Positions 1-9,328 are shown, numbered from the stretch's first letter. The stretch is 35,971 bases of DNA from Rhizobiales bacterium Ga0077556 (GCA_001464235.1 LNFH01000372.1:1-35971), one strand, 5' to 3'. Numbers and translations: made by a program. The notes: a model not told the origin generated them from the letters alone.

Positions 1-537
1 GCCACGGTCGATCTTCTCGCCGTTCCGGAACAGCGTGATCGAAAACCCGGTCAGTGCCGCCAGCCACCCCTCCGCATCGCCAGAGACCTCCGTCCGCGGG
101 CCGCAGAACAGCGCCCCGTGCAGGCCGAAGGCCGCCTGGCAGTCGGCCCCCTGGAAGCGCCAGCCGGGGAACAGCGACTGGACGACCTCGAAGCCGTGGG
201 CGACCCACCCGACCGCGCCGAGGATGGCCCGCTCGTCCATGCCGGCGGTCACCGGCGCCTTGAAGCCCAGGACGATCTCGGGCTCGATCCGCGGCTCGAC
301 GAGATGGCCGATGGCGGCCTCCGCCGGTCCGTCCACGTCGCGGAAGGTGCTGTCGTAGACGGGGCCCCAGATCGGCGAGAACACCCCGTATTCGGCCCAG
401 ATCGTGCGGTTGGTGAAGCCGATCTTGCGGCCGATGATCCTTTCGCCGGCCGCCACCCGCCGCCGCGCCACCTCGTGGCCGACCTTCTCGCCGTCCGCCA
501 CCGCGAAGGTCGGCTCCGCCTGCGTCAGCGGCGGCAT
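1..537 (-). CDS. 2-keto-4-pentenoate hydratase-like protein (FAH superfamily), C-terminus cut by window edge
   Basis: This reading frame is absent from the ORF track because it runs off the left edge; I translated it from the reverse strand. It starts MPPLTQAEP at 537 and gives about 179 residues with no stop. The segment GRKIGFTNRTIW, the later EPRIEPEIVLGF and a GFEVVQS stretch are typical of the MhpD/HpaH branch of the fumarylacetoacetate hydrolase superfamily. That branch hydrates 2-hydroxy-dienoates or decarboxylates oxalocrotonates in meta-cleavage pathways. The EPEI stretch would carry acidic metal ligands of the fold. A full member is about 260 residues, so roughly 80 are missing. No clear Shine-Dalgarno sequence precedes this ATG, so the start is moderately sure. 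It lies downstream of ctpA, from which a terminator separates it. The precise substrate is not readable. Confidence 0.8.
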   Translation of the reverse strand, partial: MPPLTQAEPTFAVADGEKVGHEVARRRVAAGERIIGRKIGFTNRTIWAEYGVFSPIWGPVYDSTFRDVDGPAEAAIGHLVEPRIEPEIVLGFKAPVTAGMDERAILGAVGWVAHGFEVVQSLFPGWRFQGADCQAAFGLHGALFCGPRTEVSGDAEGWLAALTGFSITLFRNGEKIDRG

Positions 538-600
538 CTGCGAACATCCGGGTCTGGGAGGAGCAGAGTGACATGGCGCGATCCTCGGCGAGTGCCGGAC

Positions 601-630
601 AAACAAAACCCCGGCGCGTGGGCCGGGGTT
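601..630 (-). terminator. Rho-independent terminator downstream of ctpA
   Basis: On the minus strand a 9-bp perfect stem (AACCCCGGC / GCCGGGGTT) with a 6-nt loop is followed by TTGTTT. It lies 29 bp beyond the ctpA stop codon and before the hydratase-like gene, so it probably ends the envC-like/ctpA transcript. Confidence 0.8.
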
Positions 631-658
631 CTGCAAAGGCTGGAAGAAGCGCCGGGCC

Positions 659-2049
<1,391 letters not shown>

Positions 2050-2053
<4 letters not shown>

Positions 2054-3378
2054 CCGCGAACCCTTTCATTGGCCTGCACGCCCGGTGTCCTCGTGGTCCA
2101 CCATGGCGCTGGGTCGACACTCGACCCGTCTTTCCGGAACTCGACGTAGAGAACGGGCTGGGATGAGCCCGTCGTCACCGCGGAGGCTGGCGGCGGGGCA
2201 TGGCCCATCACACCGACCGGCTCCCCCGCCAGCACGAACTGTCCAAGATCGACCGTGATCCTGTCCATGCCGGCCAGAACGAGATGATACCCGCCGCCGG
2301 CGTTCAGGATCAAGAGTTGGCCGTAGGTCCGGAACGGACCCGAATAGACCACCCATCCGTCCGCCGGCGCGGTCACCGAGGCCGCCGGCCGCGTCGCGAT
2401 CGACAGGCCGCGCTCGGCGCCGCCGAGCCCGTCGGGATCGCCGAACTCGCGCAGCCGCACGCCGAGGACCGGCAGGGAAAGGGCGCCGCGCGCCTGTTCG
2501 AAGGGGATGGCGGGGTTCATCCGCGCCGCGTTCTGCAACGCAGCCATCTGCTGGCGCCGGTCCACGACGGCCGGTCCGCGGGTGACCGTGGTGGTACGGG
2601 CGGCCTCCGCGGCGCGGTGCGCGGCGGTGATCTCCGTCTCCATCCGGCCTATCAAATGTTCGAGATCGGCGGCCTGTCGGGCAAGCGTCGCCGCGCGCGC
2701 CTTCTCCGCCTCCAGCGACTGTTCGCCGGCCGTCACCTGGCCGCGGCGCGCCTCGGCGAGGGCGTCGAGCCGCACCCGCTCGGCGCGCAGCGTCACCGCC
2801 TCGCGGCGCAGGTGGTCGCGTTCGGTGGCGATGCGGGTGCGCAGGCTCGAAAGCTCCTCGAGGTCGCGCGCCAGCACCGTGACCGCCTCGCGCATCTCCG
2901 GCACGAGCGTGCCGAGCAGCATGGCGGTCCGCACGCTCTTCAGCACGTCGTCGGGGCCGACCAGCATGGCGGGCGGCGGACGCCGGCCCATGCGCTGCAG
3001 CGAGGCGAGCACCTCTGCGATGAGCTGGCGGCGGTCGTGCAGCGACTGGCGCAGGGTAAGCTGCCGGGCGTCGAGCCCCGTCAGGTTGTCCTCGATGGCC
3101 GCCATCCGCTCCTCGCCGGCGCGCACCCGGGCGGCCGTGTCGATGCTGGAGCGCACGAGGGCGGCGCGGTCGTTGCGCAGCGCGGTGACCTCGGCCTCGA
3201 CGCGGGCGCGGTCGGCGGCGCTGCGGGTGATGTCGGCCTGGATGGCCTCCAGCTCCCGCTGGCGCTCGCGGCGCTCGGCCTCGGCGCGCTCGGCCGGCGT
3301 CGCCGGTTCGGCCGAGACCGGCCCGGCGGGAGCCAGGGCGAGGACGGCGGCGACGAGGAGGAGGAGCCTGGACAGCAT
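2050..3378 (-). CDS. EnvC-like murein hydrolase activator (coiled coil plus degenerate LytM/M23 domain)
   Basis: A 442-residue exported protein. It has a signal peptide (MLSRLLLLVAAVLALAPAGPVSA), a long Ala/Glu/Arg-rich coiled coil over roughly residues 25-290, and a C-terminal LytM (M23) domain from about 300 to 435. The domain keeps the fold signature (APADGWVVYSG, HLVLAGM, LYVEFRKDG). However, the zinc-binding histidines of active M23 peptidases are absent: the HxH position reads LYVEFR and the first HxxxD region has no histidine. That matches EnvC of Escherichia coli, which activates amidases instead of cutting peptidoglycan itself. It overlaps ctpA by 4 bp. Start chosen at 3378 because it gives a clean signal peptide. 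It probably acts at the septum, by family analogy. Confidence 0.88.
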
Positions 3379-3446
3379 CGGTCCCGAATCAGCGGGGGCG
3401 TGAAGACACCGATGCTACATGGCGGCACCGCCGGGCGGAATCGCGG

Positions 3447-3485
3447 CGGCCGCTTGCCGATTTGAAGGCGGGGAACAAGCGGCCG
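3447..3485. repeat. Perfect 10-bp inverted repeat in the cheZ to envC-like gap
   Basis: CGGCCGCTTG is followed 19 bp later by its exact reverse complement CAAGCGGCCG. It lies just after the cheZ stop and before the envC-like gene. There is no T-run on either side, so it is not a standard intrinsic terminator. It may be an mRNA 3' stem-loop, a processing signal or a protein site. Confidence 0.4.
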
Positions 3486-3494
3486 TGATCGCCG

Positions 3495-4214
3495 TCAGTT
3501 GAACAGCGCGTCGATGTCGTCCTGGCTGGCGTGGCCGGCATCCTCGGAGAGCTTGGGACCGTTGAGGAGGGCGGCGTCGCCCGTGGCCTCGGCGATCCCC
3601 TCCACCTCGATGTCCTTGAAGCTGTCGAGCCCGCCCCAGATCTCCATCATCTTCATGATCCGGTCCTCGATGAACTTCAGCGTGTTCACCACCTTGGTGA
3701 TGCGCTGGCCCGTGAGGTCCTGGAAGTTGCAGTGCTCGAAGACGGTGATGATCTTCTGCTGGATGTCGTCGATCGCGGCCTTGTCCTGGGTGCTCTTCAG
3801 CTTGGCGGAAAGCTGGCTGGCGATCTGGTCGATGCCCTCGGCGGCGGACAGGATGCCCTCGGTCGCCTCTTCGGTGCCGGTGACGATGGCGTCGAGTTCG
3901 TGCGTGACGCGCGTCATCTGCTTGCCCTTGAAGCCGGTGACGTGGAGCGTGGCGATCTCGTGCTTGGTCTGGTCGATGGCCTGCCAGATCTGGTCGAGCT
4001 CGGCCTTCAGCTTGATCGCCTCCTGCATCTCGGCGCGATAGGCGTCGATCATCTGCTTGGACACCTCCTCCGGCGGGCGGATGAGGGCGCGCAGCTGTTT
4101 GATCTCGGACAGGATCTCGTGATGTCCGCCCTGGGCGGAGGCGCCTTTGGGATGCGACGTGGTCTCCGGCTGGGAGATCACTTCGATGCGGAAGGCTCGT
4201 TTTTGGGCGCGCAT
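3495..4214 (-). CDS. cheZ: Chemotaxis protein phosphatase CheZ
   Basis: About 239 residues from the chosen start (MRAQKRAFRIEVI). The protein is mostly helical and carries CNFQDLTGQRITKV, the CheZ active-site helix. In Escherichia coli CheZ the D and final Q of QDLTGQ are the residues that dephosphorylate CheY-P. The C-terminus ends QDDIDALFN, like the C-terminal CheY-docking peptide of CheZ. The track ORF starts 58 codons earlier at 4388, but those codons fall in a lower-G+C upstream region and do not look like CheZ, so I prefer 4214. No che or flagellar genes adjoin it here, which is usual for the lone cheZ of many alphaproteobacteria. Its job would be to lower CheY-P and so affect motor switching. 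Confidence 0.85.
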   Translation of the reverse strand: MRAQKRAFRIEVISQPETTSHPKGASAQGGHHEILSEIKQLRALIRPPEEVSKQMIDAYRAEMQEAIKLKAELDQIWQAIDQTKHEIATLHVTGFKGKQMTRVTHELDAIVTGTEEATEGILSAAEGIDQIASQLSAKLKSTQDKAAIDDIQQKIITVFEHCNFQDLTGQRITKVVNTLKFIEDRIMKMMEIWGGLDSFKDIEVEGIAEATGDAALLNGPKLSEDAGHASQDDIDALFN

Positions 4215-4566
4215 GGACGATCCGGGCAATTCTTCGCCTCCGGCCTGAGCGACCGGTCCGGACGACGGTACCGTCAGGGAGTTAAGAGCCGGTTCCACCC
4301 CAAACCCACAGAAAGTTAGGGGACAATCCAAAAGACGATCAGGGTTAATGATGGCTTTACACCGAGGCTGGACGTTTTCGGCCACCATCCCGGCGACTTT
4401 TACATGCGCTTAACCGTAAAAACACGCCGACGACATGCACACTCCGAAAAGGATGCTGGAAAGCGCCGCGTTTACCATTCCATGGCCGTTTGCGGTGTTC
4501 TGCTGAAGGCTCAGGAGACGTCGGGCATCTTGTCCCGTCGCCCCGTCCAGCGTTCCGAGTACGGCG
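4215..4566. other. Divergent intergenic region between cheZ and the L,D-transpeptidase gene
   Basis: A 352-bp gap with noticeably more A+T than its surroundings (runs such as AACCGTAAAAACA and CCAAAAGACG). It should hold the promoters of both divergent genes. I could not place confident -35/-10 pairs. The best motif in it is a CtrA-like TTAA-N7-TTTAC (listed separately). No small ORF with a good ribosome site stands out. Confidence 0.6.
4345..4360 (+). promoter_or_regulatory. Possible CtrA-type box (TTAA-N7-TTTAC)
   Basis: TTAATGATGGCTTTAC matches the alphaproteobacterial CtrA consensus TTAA-N7-TTAAC with one mismatch in the right half. It sits about 130 bp upstream of the preferred cheZ start. 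CtrA often controls motility genes in this group. One near-match of this length can occur by chance, so this is only a candidate. Confidence 0.3.
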
Positions 4567-5349
4567 ATGTCCCCTTTCCGTCTGATGGCCGCCCTGGCGG
4601 CGCTCTGCCTTCTCGCCACCATCCCCCAGGCCTCCGCGCAGATCGCCGGCGCCCGCCGGGATCTCGGCGGCGGCTTCATCGAGTTCCTCTACAACGGCGG
4701 CCAGCCCGCCGGCCCCATCGCCGGCGCCCGGCGCCAGGGCGCTCCCGCTCATGCCGCGCCGGCCTATGCGGCGCCGACCTCTCCGGCACATCTCAGGGCC
4801 TCGCACGGCGTCGCACCCGATCTCGAGCCGGTGCGCCCGCTCCGGCCGCAGACCTCCGAGCCGCAGCGGGAGGCGACACCCCGTTCGGCCCCCGCCCGCG
4901 GCATCGATCCGCGTTTCCTGCCGCAGCAGGTGCCCTACCAGACGAACCACCGCCCCGGCACCATCGTCATCAACACCGCCGAGCGGCACCTATACCTCGT
5001 CCAGGCCGGCGGCACCGCCATGCGCTACGGCGTCGGCATCGGCCGCCCGGGCTTCGGCTGGCGCGGCACCAAGACCGTCACCCGCAAGGCCGAGTGGCCG
5101 GACTGGCGCCCGCCCGCCGAGATGCTGCGCCGCCGCCCGGACCTGCCCCGCTTCATGGCCGGCGGACCCGCCAATCCGCTCGGCGCGCGGGCCCTCTATC
5201 TCGGCTCCTCGCTCTACCGCATCCACGGCTCCAACGAGCCCTGGACCATCGGCCAGGCGGTCTCCTCCGGCTGTTTCCGCATGCGCAACGAGGACGTGAT
5301 CGACCTCTACAGCCGCGTGCGGGTGGGAACCCGGGTGGTGGTGATGTGA
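4567..5349 (+). CDS. Secreted L,D-transpeptidase (YkuD/ErfK family)
   Basis: A 260-residue protein with a signal peptide (MSPFRLMAALAALCLLATIPQASAQ) and an Ala/Pro-rich linker to about residue 115. A YkuD domain fills the C-terminal half, opening at about residue 130 with GTIVINTAERHLYLV. The catalytic motif is complete: the His of IHGSNEP followed by the Cys of SSGCFRM. Enzymes of this family form 3-3 peptide cross-links in peptidoglycan or attach proteins to it, using the Cys as nucleophile. It stands alone, transcribed away from cheZ and followed by a strong terminator. ATG at 4567 is chosen because it starts a clean signal peptide. The family assignment is firm; which cross-link it makes is not readable. 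Confidence 0.9.
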   Translation: MSPFRLMAALAALCLLATIPQASAQIAGARRDLGGGFIEFLYNGGQPAGPIAGARRQGAPAHAAPAYAAPTSPAHLRASHGVAPDLEPVRPLRPQTSEPQREATPRSAPARGIDPRFLPQQVPYQTNHRPGTIVINTAERHLYLVQAGGTAMRYGVGIGRPGFGWRGTKTVTRKAEWPDWRPPAEMLRRRPDLPRFMAGGPANPLGARALYLGSSLYRIHGSNEPWTIGQAVSSGCFRMRNEDVIDLYSRVRVGTRVVVM

Positions 5350-5444
5350 GCTTCGCCGCCGGGCCCCCGGGCCCTGCGGCTGTCCTTGCGGCGGGCAAGC
5401 GTAACAGCGCCCCGCCGCGGCGCTCGACACGAGCGGACAGGAGG

Positions 5445-5480
5445 GGCCGCTCCGTCTCACGACGGGGCGGCCTTTCTGTT
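5445..5480 (+). terminator. Rho-independent terminator after the L,D-transpeptidase gene
   Basis: A 12-bp stem (GGCCGCTCCGTC / GACGGGGCGGCC, one wobble pair) with a TCAC loop is followed by TTTCTGTT on the plus strand. It sits between the convergent L,D-transpeptidase and mbfA genes. Confidence 0.75.
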
Positions 5481-5485
5481 GAGCG

Positions 5486-6478
5486 TCAGGCTCCGCCGAT
5501 GAGGATGCCGGCCGCCAGCACCAGCCCGCCGCCCAGCACGATCTGGAAGGCAGCCCTGAGGAACGGCGTCTCCATGTAGCGGTTCTGGATCCAGACGATG
5601 GCCCAGAGCTCGATGAAGACCACGGCGAAGGCGATGGCCGTGGCGGTCCAGAAGTTCGGGATGAGATAGGGCAGCGCGTGGCCGAGCCCGCCGACCGTCG
5701 TCATCACGCCCGACGCGATGCCGCGCTTCCACGGCGAGCCGCGCCCCGACACCTTGCCGTCGTCGTGGGCGGCCTCGGTGAAGCCCATGGAGATGCCGGC
5801 GCCGATCGAGGCCGAGAGCCCCACCAGGAAGGTCGTCCAGGGATTTTGCGTCGCGAAGGCGGTGGCGAAGATCGGCGCCAGCGTCGACACCGAACCGTCC
5901 ATCAGGCCGGCGAGGCCAGGCTGCACCCAGGTCAGCACGAACTGGCGGTGGGCGGCGGCATCCTCGCCGGCGCGGCCCTCCTCGGTCAGGTGCTCGGCGG
6001 TGAGCGCGTTCGCCTCGCGCTCGTGGCCGGCCTCGGCGGCGGCGAGGTCGCCCAGGAGCTTGCGGGTCTCGGCGTCGGTCGCCCGCGCCGCGGCGGCGAC
6101 GTAGAATTCGCCGGCCTGCCGCTCCATGTCGGCGGCTTCCTCGCGGACGCGGTCGAGGCCGAGATTCTCCACCAGCCAGACGGGGCTGCGGGCGATGTAG
6201 CCCGCCACATGCTCGCGGCGGATCGGGATGATGAAGTCGCCGAAGCGGTGCCTGTAGAGGTCGATCAACCGGCGGCGATGCTCGTTCTCCGTCGTAGCCA
6301 TGCCCTCGAACACGGCGGCCGAGTTCGGATACTGCGCGGCGAGCTTGGCCGCATAGGCGCGATAGATCTGCCCGTCCTCCTCTTCCGCGGAGATGGCGAG
6401 CGCCAGGATTTCCTGTTCGCTGAGATCGTCGAAACGGCGCCTTGAGCCGAAACCGGGAATGGAGAAGCGGCTGAGCAT
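5486..6478 (-). CDS. mbfA: Membrane-bound ferritin MbfA (ferritin-like domain fused to VIT1-type iron transporter)
   Basis: 330 residues in two parts. Residues about 20-165 form a rubrerythrin/ferritin-like di-iron four-helix domain, with glutamate/histidine motifs at SAEEEDGQIY, TTENEHRRR, DMERQAGEFY and AEAGHEREA. Residues about 185-330 form a VIT1/CCC1 membrane domain with several transmembrane helices. This architecture is that of MbfA of Bradyrhizobium and Agrobacterium, which exports iron across the inner membrane and protects against iron and peroxide stress. In those genera the gene is repressed by Irr and derepressed at high iron. An ICE-like palindrome sits just upstream of this start, in agreement. 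ATG at 6478 is the only start that keeps the ferritin domain whole. Confidence 0.92.
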   Translation of the reverse strand: MLSRFSIPGFGSRRRFDDLSEQEILALAISAEEEDGQIYRAYAAKLAAQYPNSAAVFEGMATTENEHRRRLIDLYRHRFGDFIIPIRREHVAGYIARSPVWLVENLGLDRVREEAADMERQAGEFYVAAAARATDAETRKLLGDLAAAEAGHEREANALTAEHLTEEGRAGEDAAAHRQFVLTWVQPGLAGLMDGSVSTLAPIFATAFATQNPWTTFLVGLSASIGAGISMGFTEAAHDDGKVSGRGSPWKRGIASGVMTTVGGLGHALPYLIPNFWTATAIAFAVVFIELWAIVWIQNRYMETPFLRAAFQIVLGGGLVLAAGILIGGA

Positions 6479-6491
6479 GGCAATGGCCTTG

Positions 6492-6508
6492 ATTGGAATA
6501 ATTCTAGA
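6492..6508 (-). promoter_or_regulatory. ICE-type iron control element (Irr-binding site) of mbfA
   Basis: On the minus strand TCTAGAATTATTCCAAT matches the Irr consensus TTTAGAA-N3-TTCTAAA at 11 of 14 defined positions, including the core TAGAA...TTC. It ends 14 bp before the mbfA ATG, a place where bound Irr would block transcription. The surrounding DNA is G+C-rich, so this A+T-rich palindrome stands out. Confidence 0.75.
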
Positions 6509-6671
6509 CTACAGGTAGGCCCGCCGAGCCGCGGATGCAAGCGCCGGCAGGACCACCGCCACGCCAGTCAGGGCGCCCCCCGCATCCCTCCCTTTCGCTT
6601 TCTCCGCCTTGCTCCCCGTCGGCCTCTTGGTATGGTCGTCCTTCACCACGGCCATCCCGGAGATTTTTTCC

Positions 6672-8048
6672 ATGTCCAAGACGAGCGCGCTGCGTGTGGT
6701 CGGCGACGACGCCAGCACCACCGCCATCCCGAACGACCTCCAGGCCTTCTGGATGCCGTTCACGGCCAACCGCTCGTTCAAGGCGCGCCCGCGCATGGTC
6801 GCCCGCGCCAAGGGGCTCTACTACTACACGCCCGAGGGCAAGCAGGTGATCGACGCCACGGCGGGCCTGTGGTGCTCCAGCGCCGGCCATTCGCGCGAGC
6901 CGATCGTCGAGGCGATCCAGAAGCAGGCGGCCGAGCTCGACTTCGCCCCGACCTTCCAGTTCGGCCACCCCAAGGCCTTCGAGCTGGCGAGCCGCATCGC
7001 GGCGCTCGCCCCCGGCGACCTCGACCACGTCTTCTTCTGCAATTCCGGCTCCGAGGCGGCCGACACCGCGCTGAAGATGGCGATCGCCTACTGGCACGCC
7101 CGCGGCAAGGCCTCCAAGACCCGCCTCATCGGCCGCGAGCGCGGCTATCACGGCGTCGGCTTCGGCGGCATCACGGTCGGCGGCATCGTCGCCAACCGCC
7201 GCGTCTACGGCTCCATGCTGGCCGGCGCCGACCACCTGCCGCACACCTACAACCGCGAGAAGCAGGCCTTCTCCAAGGGCGAGCCGGAGTGGGGCGCCCA
7301 TCTCGCCGACGAGCTGGAGCGCATCGTCGCGCTGCACGACGCCTCCACCATCGCCGCCGTCATGGTCGAGCCGATGGCCGGCTCCACCGGCGTCCTGCCG
7401 CCGCCCCAGGGCTACCTGAAGCGCCTGCGCGAGCTCTGCGACAAGCACGACATCCTGCTCATCTTCGACGAGGTCATCACCGGTTTCGGCCGCCTCGGCG
7501 CGCCCTTCGCCTCCGAGCGCTACGGCGTCATCCCCGATCTCATGACCTTCGCCAAGGGCGTCACCAACGCCGCCGCGCCCATGGGCGGCGTCGTCGCCCG
7601 CAAGCACGTCCACGACGCCTTCATGACCGGCCCGGAGCACGTGGTGGAGCTGTTCCACGGCTACACCTACTCGGCCCATCCGCTGGCCTGCGCCGCCGGC
7701 CTCGCCACCCTCGACCTCTACCGCGACGAGGGCCTGTTCGAGCGCTCCAAGGCGCTGGAGCCGGTCTGGGCCGATGCCATCTTCTCCAAGCTGAAGGGCA
7801 AGCCCGGCGTTCTCGACATCCGCCAGGTCGGCCTCACCGCCGCCGTCGACTTCGAGGGCTGGAAGGATGCGCCGGGCAAGCGCGCCTTCGTGGCCATGGA
7901 CAAGGCCTTCCATGACGAGGGCATGATGGTCCGCACCTCCGGCGACTGCCTGGTGGTGACCCCGCCCTTCATCGTCACCGAGGACGACATCGCGCAGATC
8001 GCCGACAAGCTCTCGAACGTCATCGACGCGACGGTCAACCCGTCCTGA
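6672..8048 (+). CDS. Class III omega-aminotransferase (omega-amino acid--pyruvate type)
   Basis: 458 residues from ATG 6672, which has GGAG 9 nt upstream; the track start at 6609 adds an unlikely leader. It is a PLP-dependent fold-type I, class III aminotransferase. The PLP site is clear: CNSGSEAADTA binds the phosphate, IFDEVITGFGR holds the ring-contacting Asp, and the Lys of FAKGVTNAAAPMGG forms the Schiff base. The opening FWMPFTANRSFKARPRM is characteristic of beta-alanine/omega-amino acid:pyruvate transaminases. These move the amino group of beta-alanine, GABA-like compounds or amines to pyruvate. Two neighbours differ in composition or strand, so it seems to be a single-gene unit, possibly followed by the small gene at 8058. 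The exact amine donor cannot be told from sequence. Confidence 0.9.
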   Translation: MSKTSALRVVGDDASTTAIPNDLQAFWMPFTANRSFKARPRMVARAKGLYYYTPEGKQVIDATAGLWCSSAGHSREPIVEAIQKQAAELDFAPTFQFGHPKAFELASRIAALAPGDLDHVFFCNSGSEAADTALKMAIAYWHARGKASKTRLIGRERGYHGVGFGGITVGGIVANRRVYGSMLAGADHLPHTYNREKQAFSKGEPEWGAHLADELERIVALHDASTIAAVMVEPMAGSTGVLPPPQGYLKRLRELCDKHDILLIFDEVITGFGRLGAPFASERYGVIPDLMTFAKGVTNAAAPMGGVVARKHVHDAFMTGPEHVVELFHGYTYSAHPLACAAGLATLDLYRDEGLFERSKALEPVWADAIFSKLKGKPGVLDIRQVGLTAAVDFEGWKDAPGKRAFVAMDKAFHDEGMMVRTSGDCLVVTPPFIVTEDDIAQIADKLSNVIDATVNPS

Positions 8049-8057
8049 GGCACGGCA

Positions 8058-8294
8058 ATGGCGATCGTCACGAGGTTCGAAAAAGTTCCTGGCGAAGGTC
8101 GTCTTCATCCCACCAGCGTGGTCGCCAAAGTTAAAACCTTTGGCGACCCTAGCCGAACTCCAATCGTACAAATCGACACGATGGGTTCGAACGAGCGCGA
8201 GATTCCTGGAAAGCTAAGTCAAACACTTCAGCTAACCGAGGATTCAGCACGCCAACTATTCGAGATCCTGCGCGATACTTATCGCTTTCGCTAA
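8058..8294 (+). CDS. Small conserved-type protein of unknown function, low G+C
   Basis: 78 residues, MAIVTRFEKVPGEGRLHPTS to a C-terminus LRDTYRFR. It resembles, from memory, a widespread ~80-residue family with a PGE..LHPTEV opening, a central QIDTMGSNERE-like segment and an ARQLFEIL-like helix. Some databases label such proteins methionyl-tRNA formyltransferase, but real formyltransferases are about 310 residues, so that name should not be trusted. GAGG lies 7 nt before the ATG and overlaps the aminotransferase stop, so translation is plausible. By eye the gene is about half G+C, far below its neighbours near 70 percent. It also uses codons rare here (AAA, TTA-type triplets, CTA, TCA). That points to recent transfer. 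Its stop overlaps the stop of the convergent dehydrogenase gene (CTAA). Function unknown. Confidence 0.65.
   Translation: MAIVTRFEKVPGEGRLHPTSVVAKVKTFGDPSRTPIVQIDTMGSNEREIPGKLSQTLQLTEDSARQLFEILRDTYRFR
8120..8148. repeat. Perfect 11-bp hairpin inside the small low-G+C gene
   Basis: GGTCGCCAAAG, a 7-nt loop TTAAAAC, then the exact complement CTTTGGCGACC. It lies within codons of the 78-residue gene. There is no U-run after it, so it is not a classic terminator. It could fold strongly in the mRNA. Confidence 0.7.
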
Positions 8295-9328
8295 GACCCA
8301 AACGCGATCTGCACCTTCATCGCCTTCGACCGGTCGGAGGCGAGGTGGAAGGCCTCCACCGCCTGCTCCATCGGCAGCGTGGCGGTGAGCAGCGGGCGCA
8401 CGTCGATGCGCCGCTCGCCGATCATCGCCACGGCGGTCGCGAACTCATGGTGGAAGCGGAACGTGCCGCGCAGCTCCAGCTCCTTCGCCACCAGCACCGA
8501 GATCGGCAGGGTGAAGTCGCCGCCCGTGCCGACCTGGACGATGACGGCGCCCGGCCTGAGCGCCGCGAGGGCCCCCGTCAGCGCCTTCATGTTGCCGGAC
8601 GCCTCGAACAGCACGTCGAAGCTGCCCTTGTCCGCCTCGTAGGGTTTCAGCGCCTCGGGGTCCGCCGCGGTGTTGAGCGTCGTCGCGATCCCCATCCCCC
8701 TGACCACCGCCAGCGTCGCGTCGGCGACGTCGGTCGCCACCACCTCCGCCGCCCCTGCCGCCCGGGCCGCGAGGATGCAGAGCGCGCCGATAGGCCCGCA
8801 GCCGGTGACGAGCACGCGCTTGCCGAGGAGCGGTCCCGCCCGCCGCGCCCCGTGGAGACAGACCGCCAGCGGCTCGCAGAAGGCGGCCTCCCCGAGGCTC
8901 ACCCCGTCCGCCACCTTGTGGGCCTGGACCGCGTCGCAGACGAGCACCTCCCGGAAGGCGCCCTGGATGTGCGGGAAGGGCATGGCCGACCCGTAGAAGC
9001 GCATGTTCAGGCAGTGGTTGGCCATGCCCTCCAGGCAGTAGCGACAGGCGCCGCAGGGCCTCGACGGGCTCACCGCGACACGGTCGCCGGGCTTCACCGA
9101 CCCGACGTCCGCGCCGACGCGCTCCACCGTGCCGGCGATCTCGTGGCCGAGGATCATCGGCTCCTTGAGGCGCACCGCGCCGAACCCGCCGTTGTGGAAA
9201 TAGTGCAGGTCGGAGCCGCAGATGCCGCCCGCCCCGATCCTGACCGCGACCTCGCCCGGCCCGAGCGGCGCGACCTCGCGCTCCTCGAGCCTGAGATCGT
9301 GCGGAGCGTGGATGACGAGCGCCTTCAT
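8291..9328 (-). CDS. Zinc-dependent medium-chain dehydrogenase, L-idonate 5-dehydrogenase-like
   Basis: 345 residues from ATG 9328, which has GGAGG just upstream; the longer track ORF from 9370 lacks this. The catalytic zinc site is present (Cys of GGICGSDLHYF, His-Glu of LGHEIAG). The four-cysteine structural zinc loop is also present (CGACRYCLEGMANHC), as is the NAD(P) Rossmann motif GCGPIGALC. The GGICGSDLHYFHNGGFG opening and the GMANHCLNMRFYGSAMPFPHIQG-type region resemble L-idonate 5-dehydrogenases, which oxidise L-idonate to 5-ketogluconate. Sorbitol or xylitol dehydrogenase activity is an alternative. No sugar-acid genes adjoin it, so the substrate is an inference. The gene ends tail to tail with the small gene at 8058-8294, sharing four bases. 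Confidence 0.8.
   Translation of the reverse strand: MKALVIHAPHDLRLEEREVAPLGPGEVAVRIGAGGICGSDLHYFHNGGFGAVRLKEPMILGHEIAGTVERVGADVGSVKPGDRVAVSPSRPCGACRYCLEGMANHCLNMRFYGSAMPFPHIQGAFREVLVCDAVQAHKVADGVSLGEAAFCEPLAVCLHGARRAGPLLGKRVLVTGCGPIGALCILAARAAGAAEVVATDVADATLAVVRGMGIATTLNTAADPEALKPYEADKGSFDVLFEASGNMKALTGALAALRPGAVIVQVGTGGDFTLPISVLVAKELELRGTFRFHHEFATAVAMIGERRIDVRPLLTATLPMEQAVEAFHLASDRSKAMKVQIAFGS

Noticed and set aside
6504-8171. 555-codon minus-strand ORF
   Set aside because: Antisense shadow of the aminotransferase gene.
8058-8294. Naming the small gene methionyl-tRNA formyltransferase
   Set aside because: At 78 residues it is a quarter of the needed length and lacks the folate-binding and catalytic motifs.
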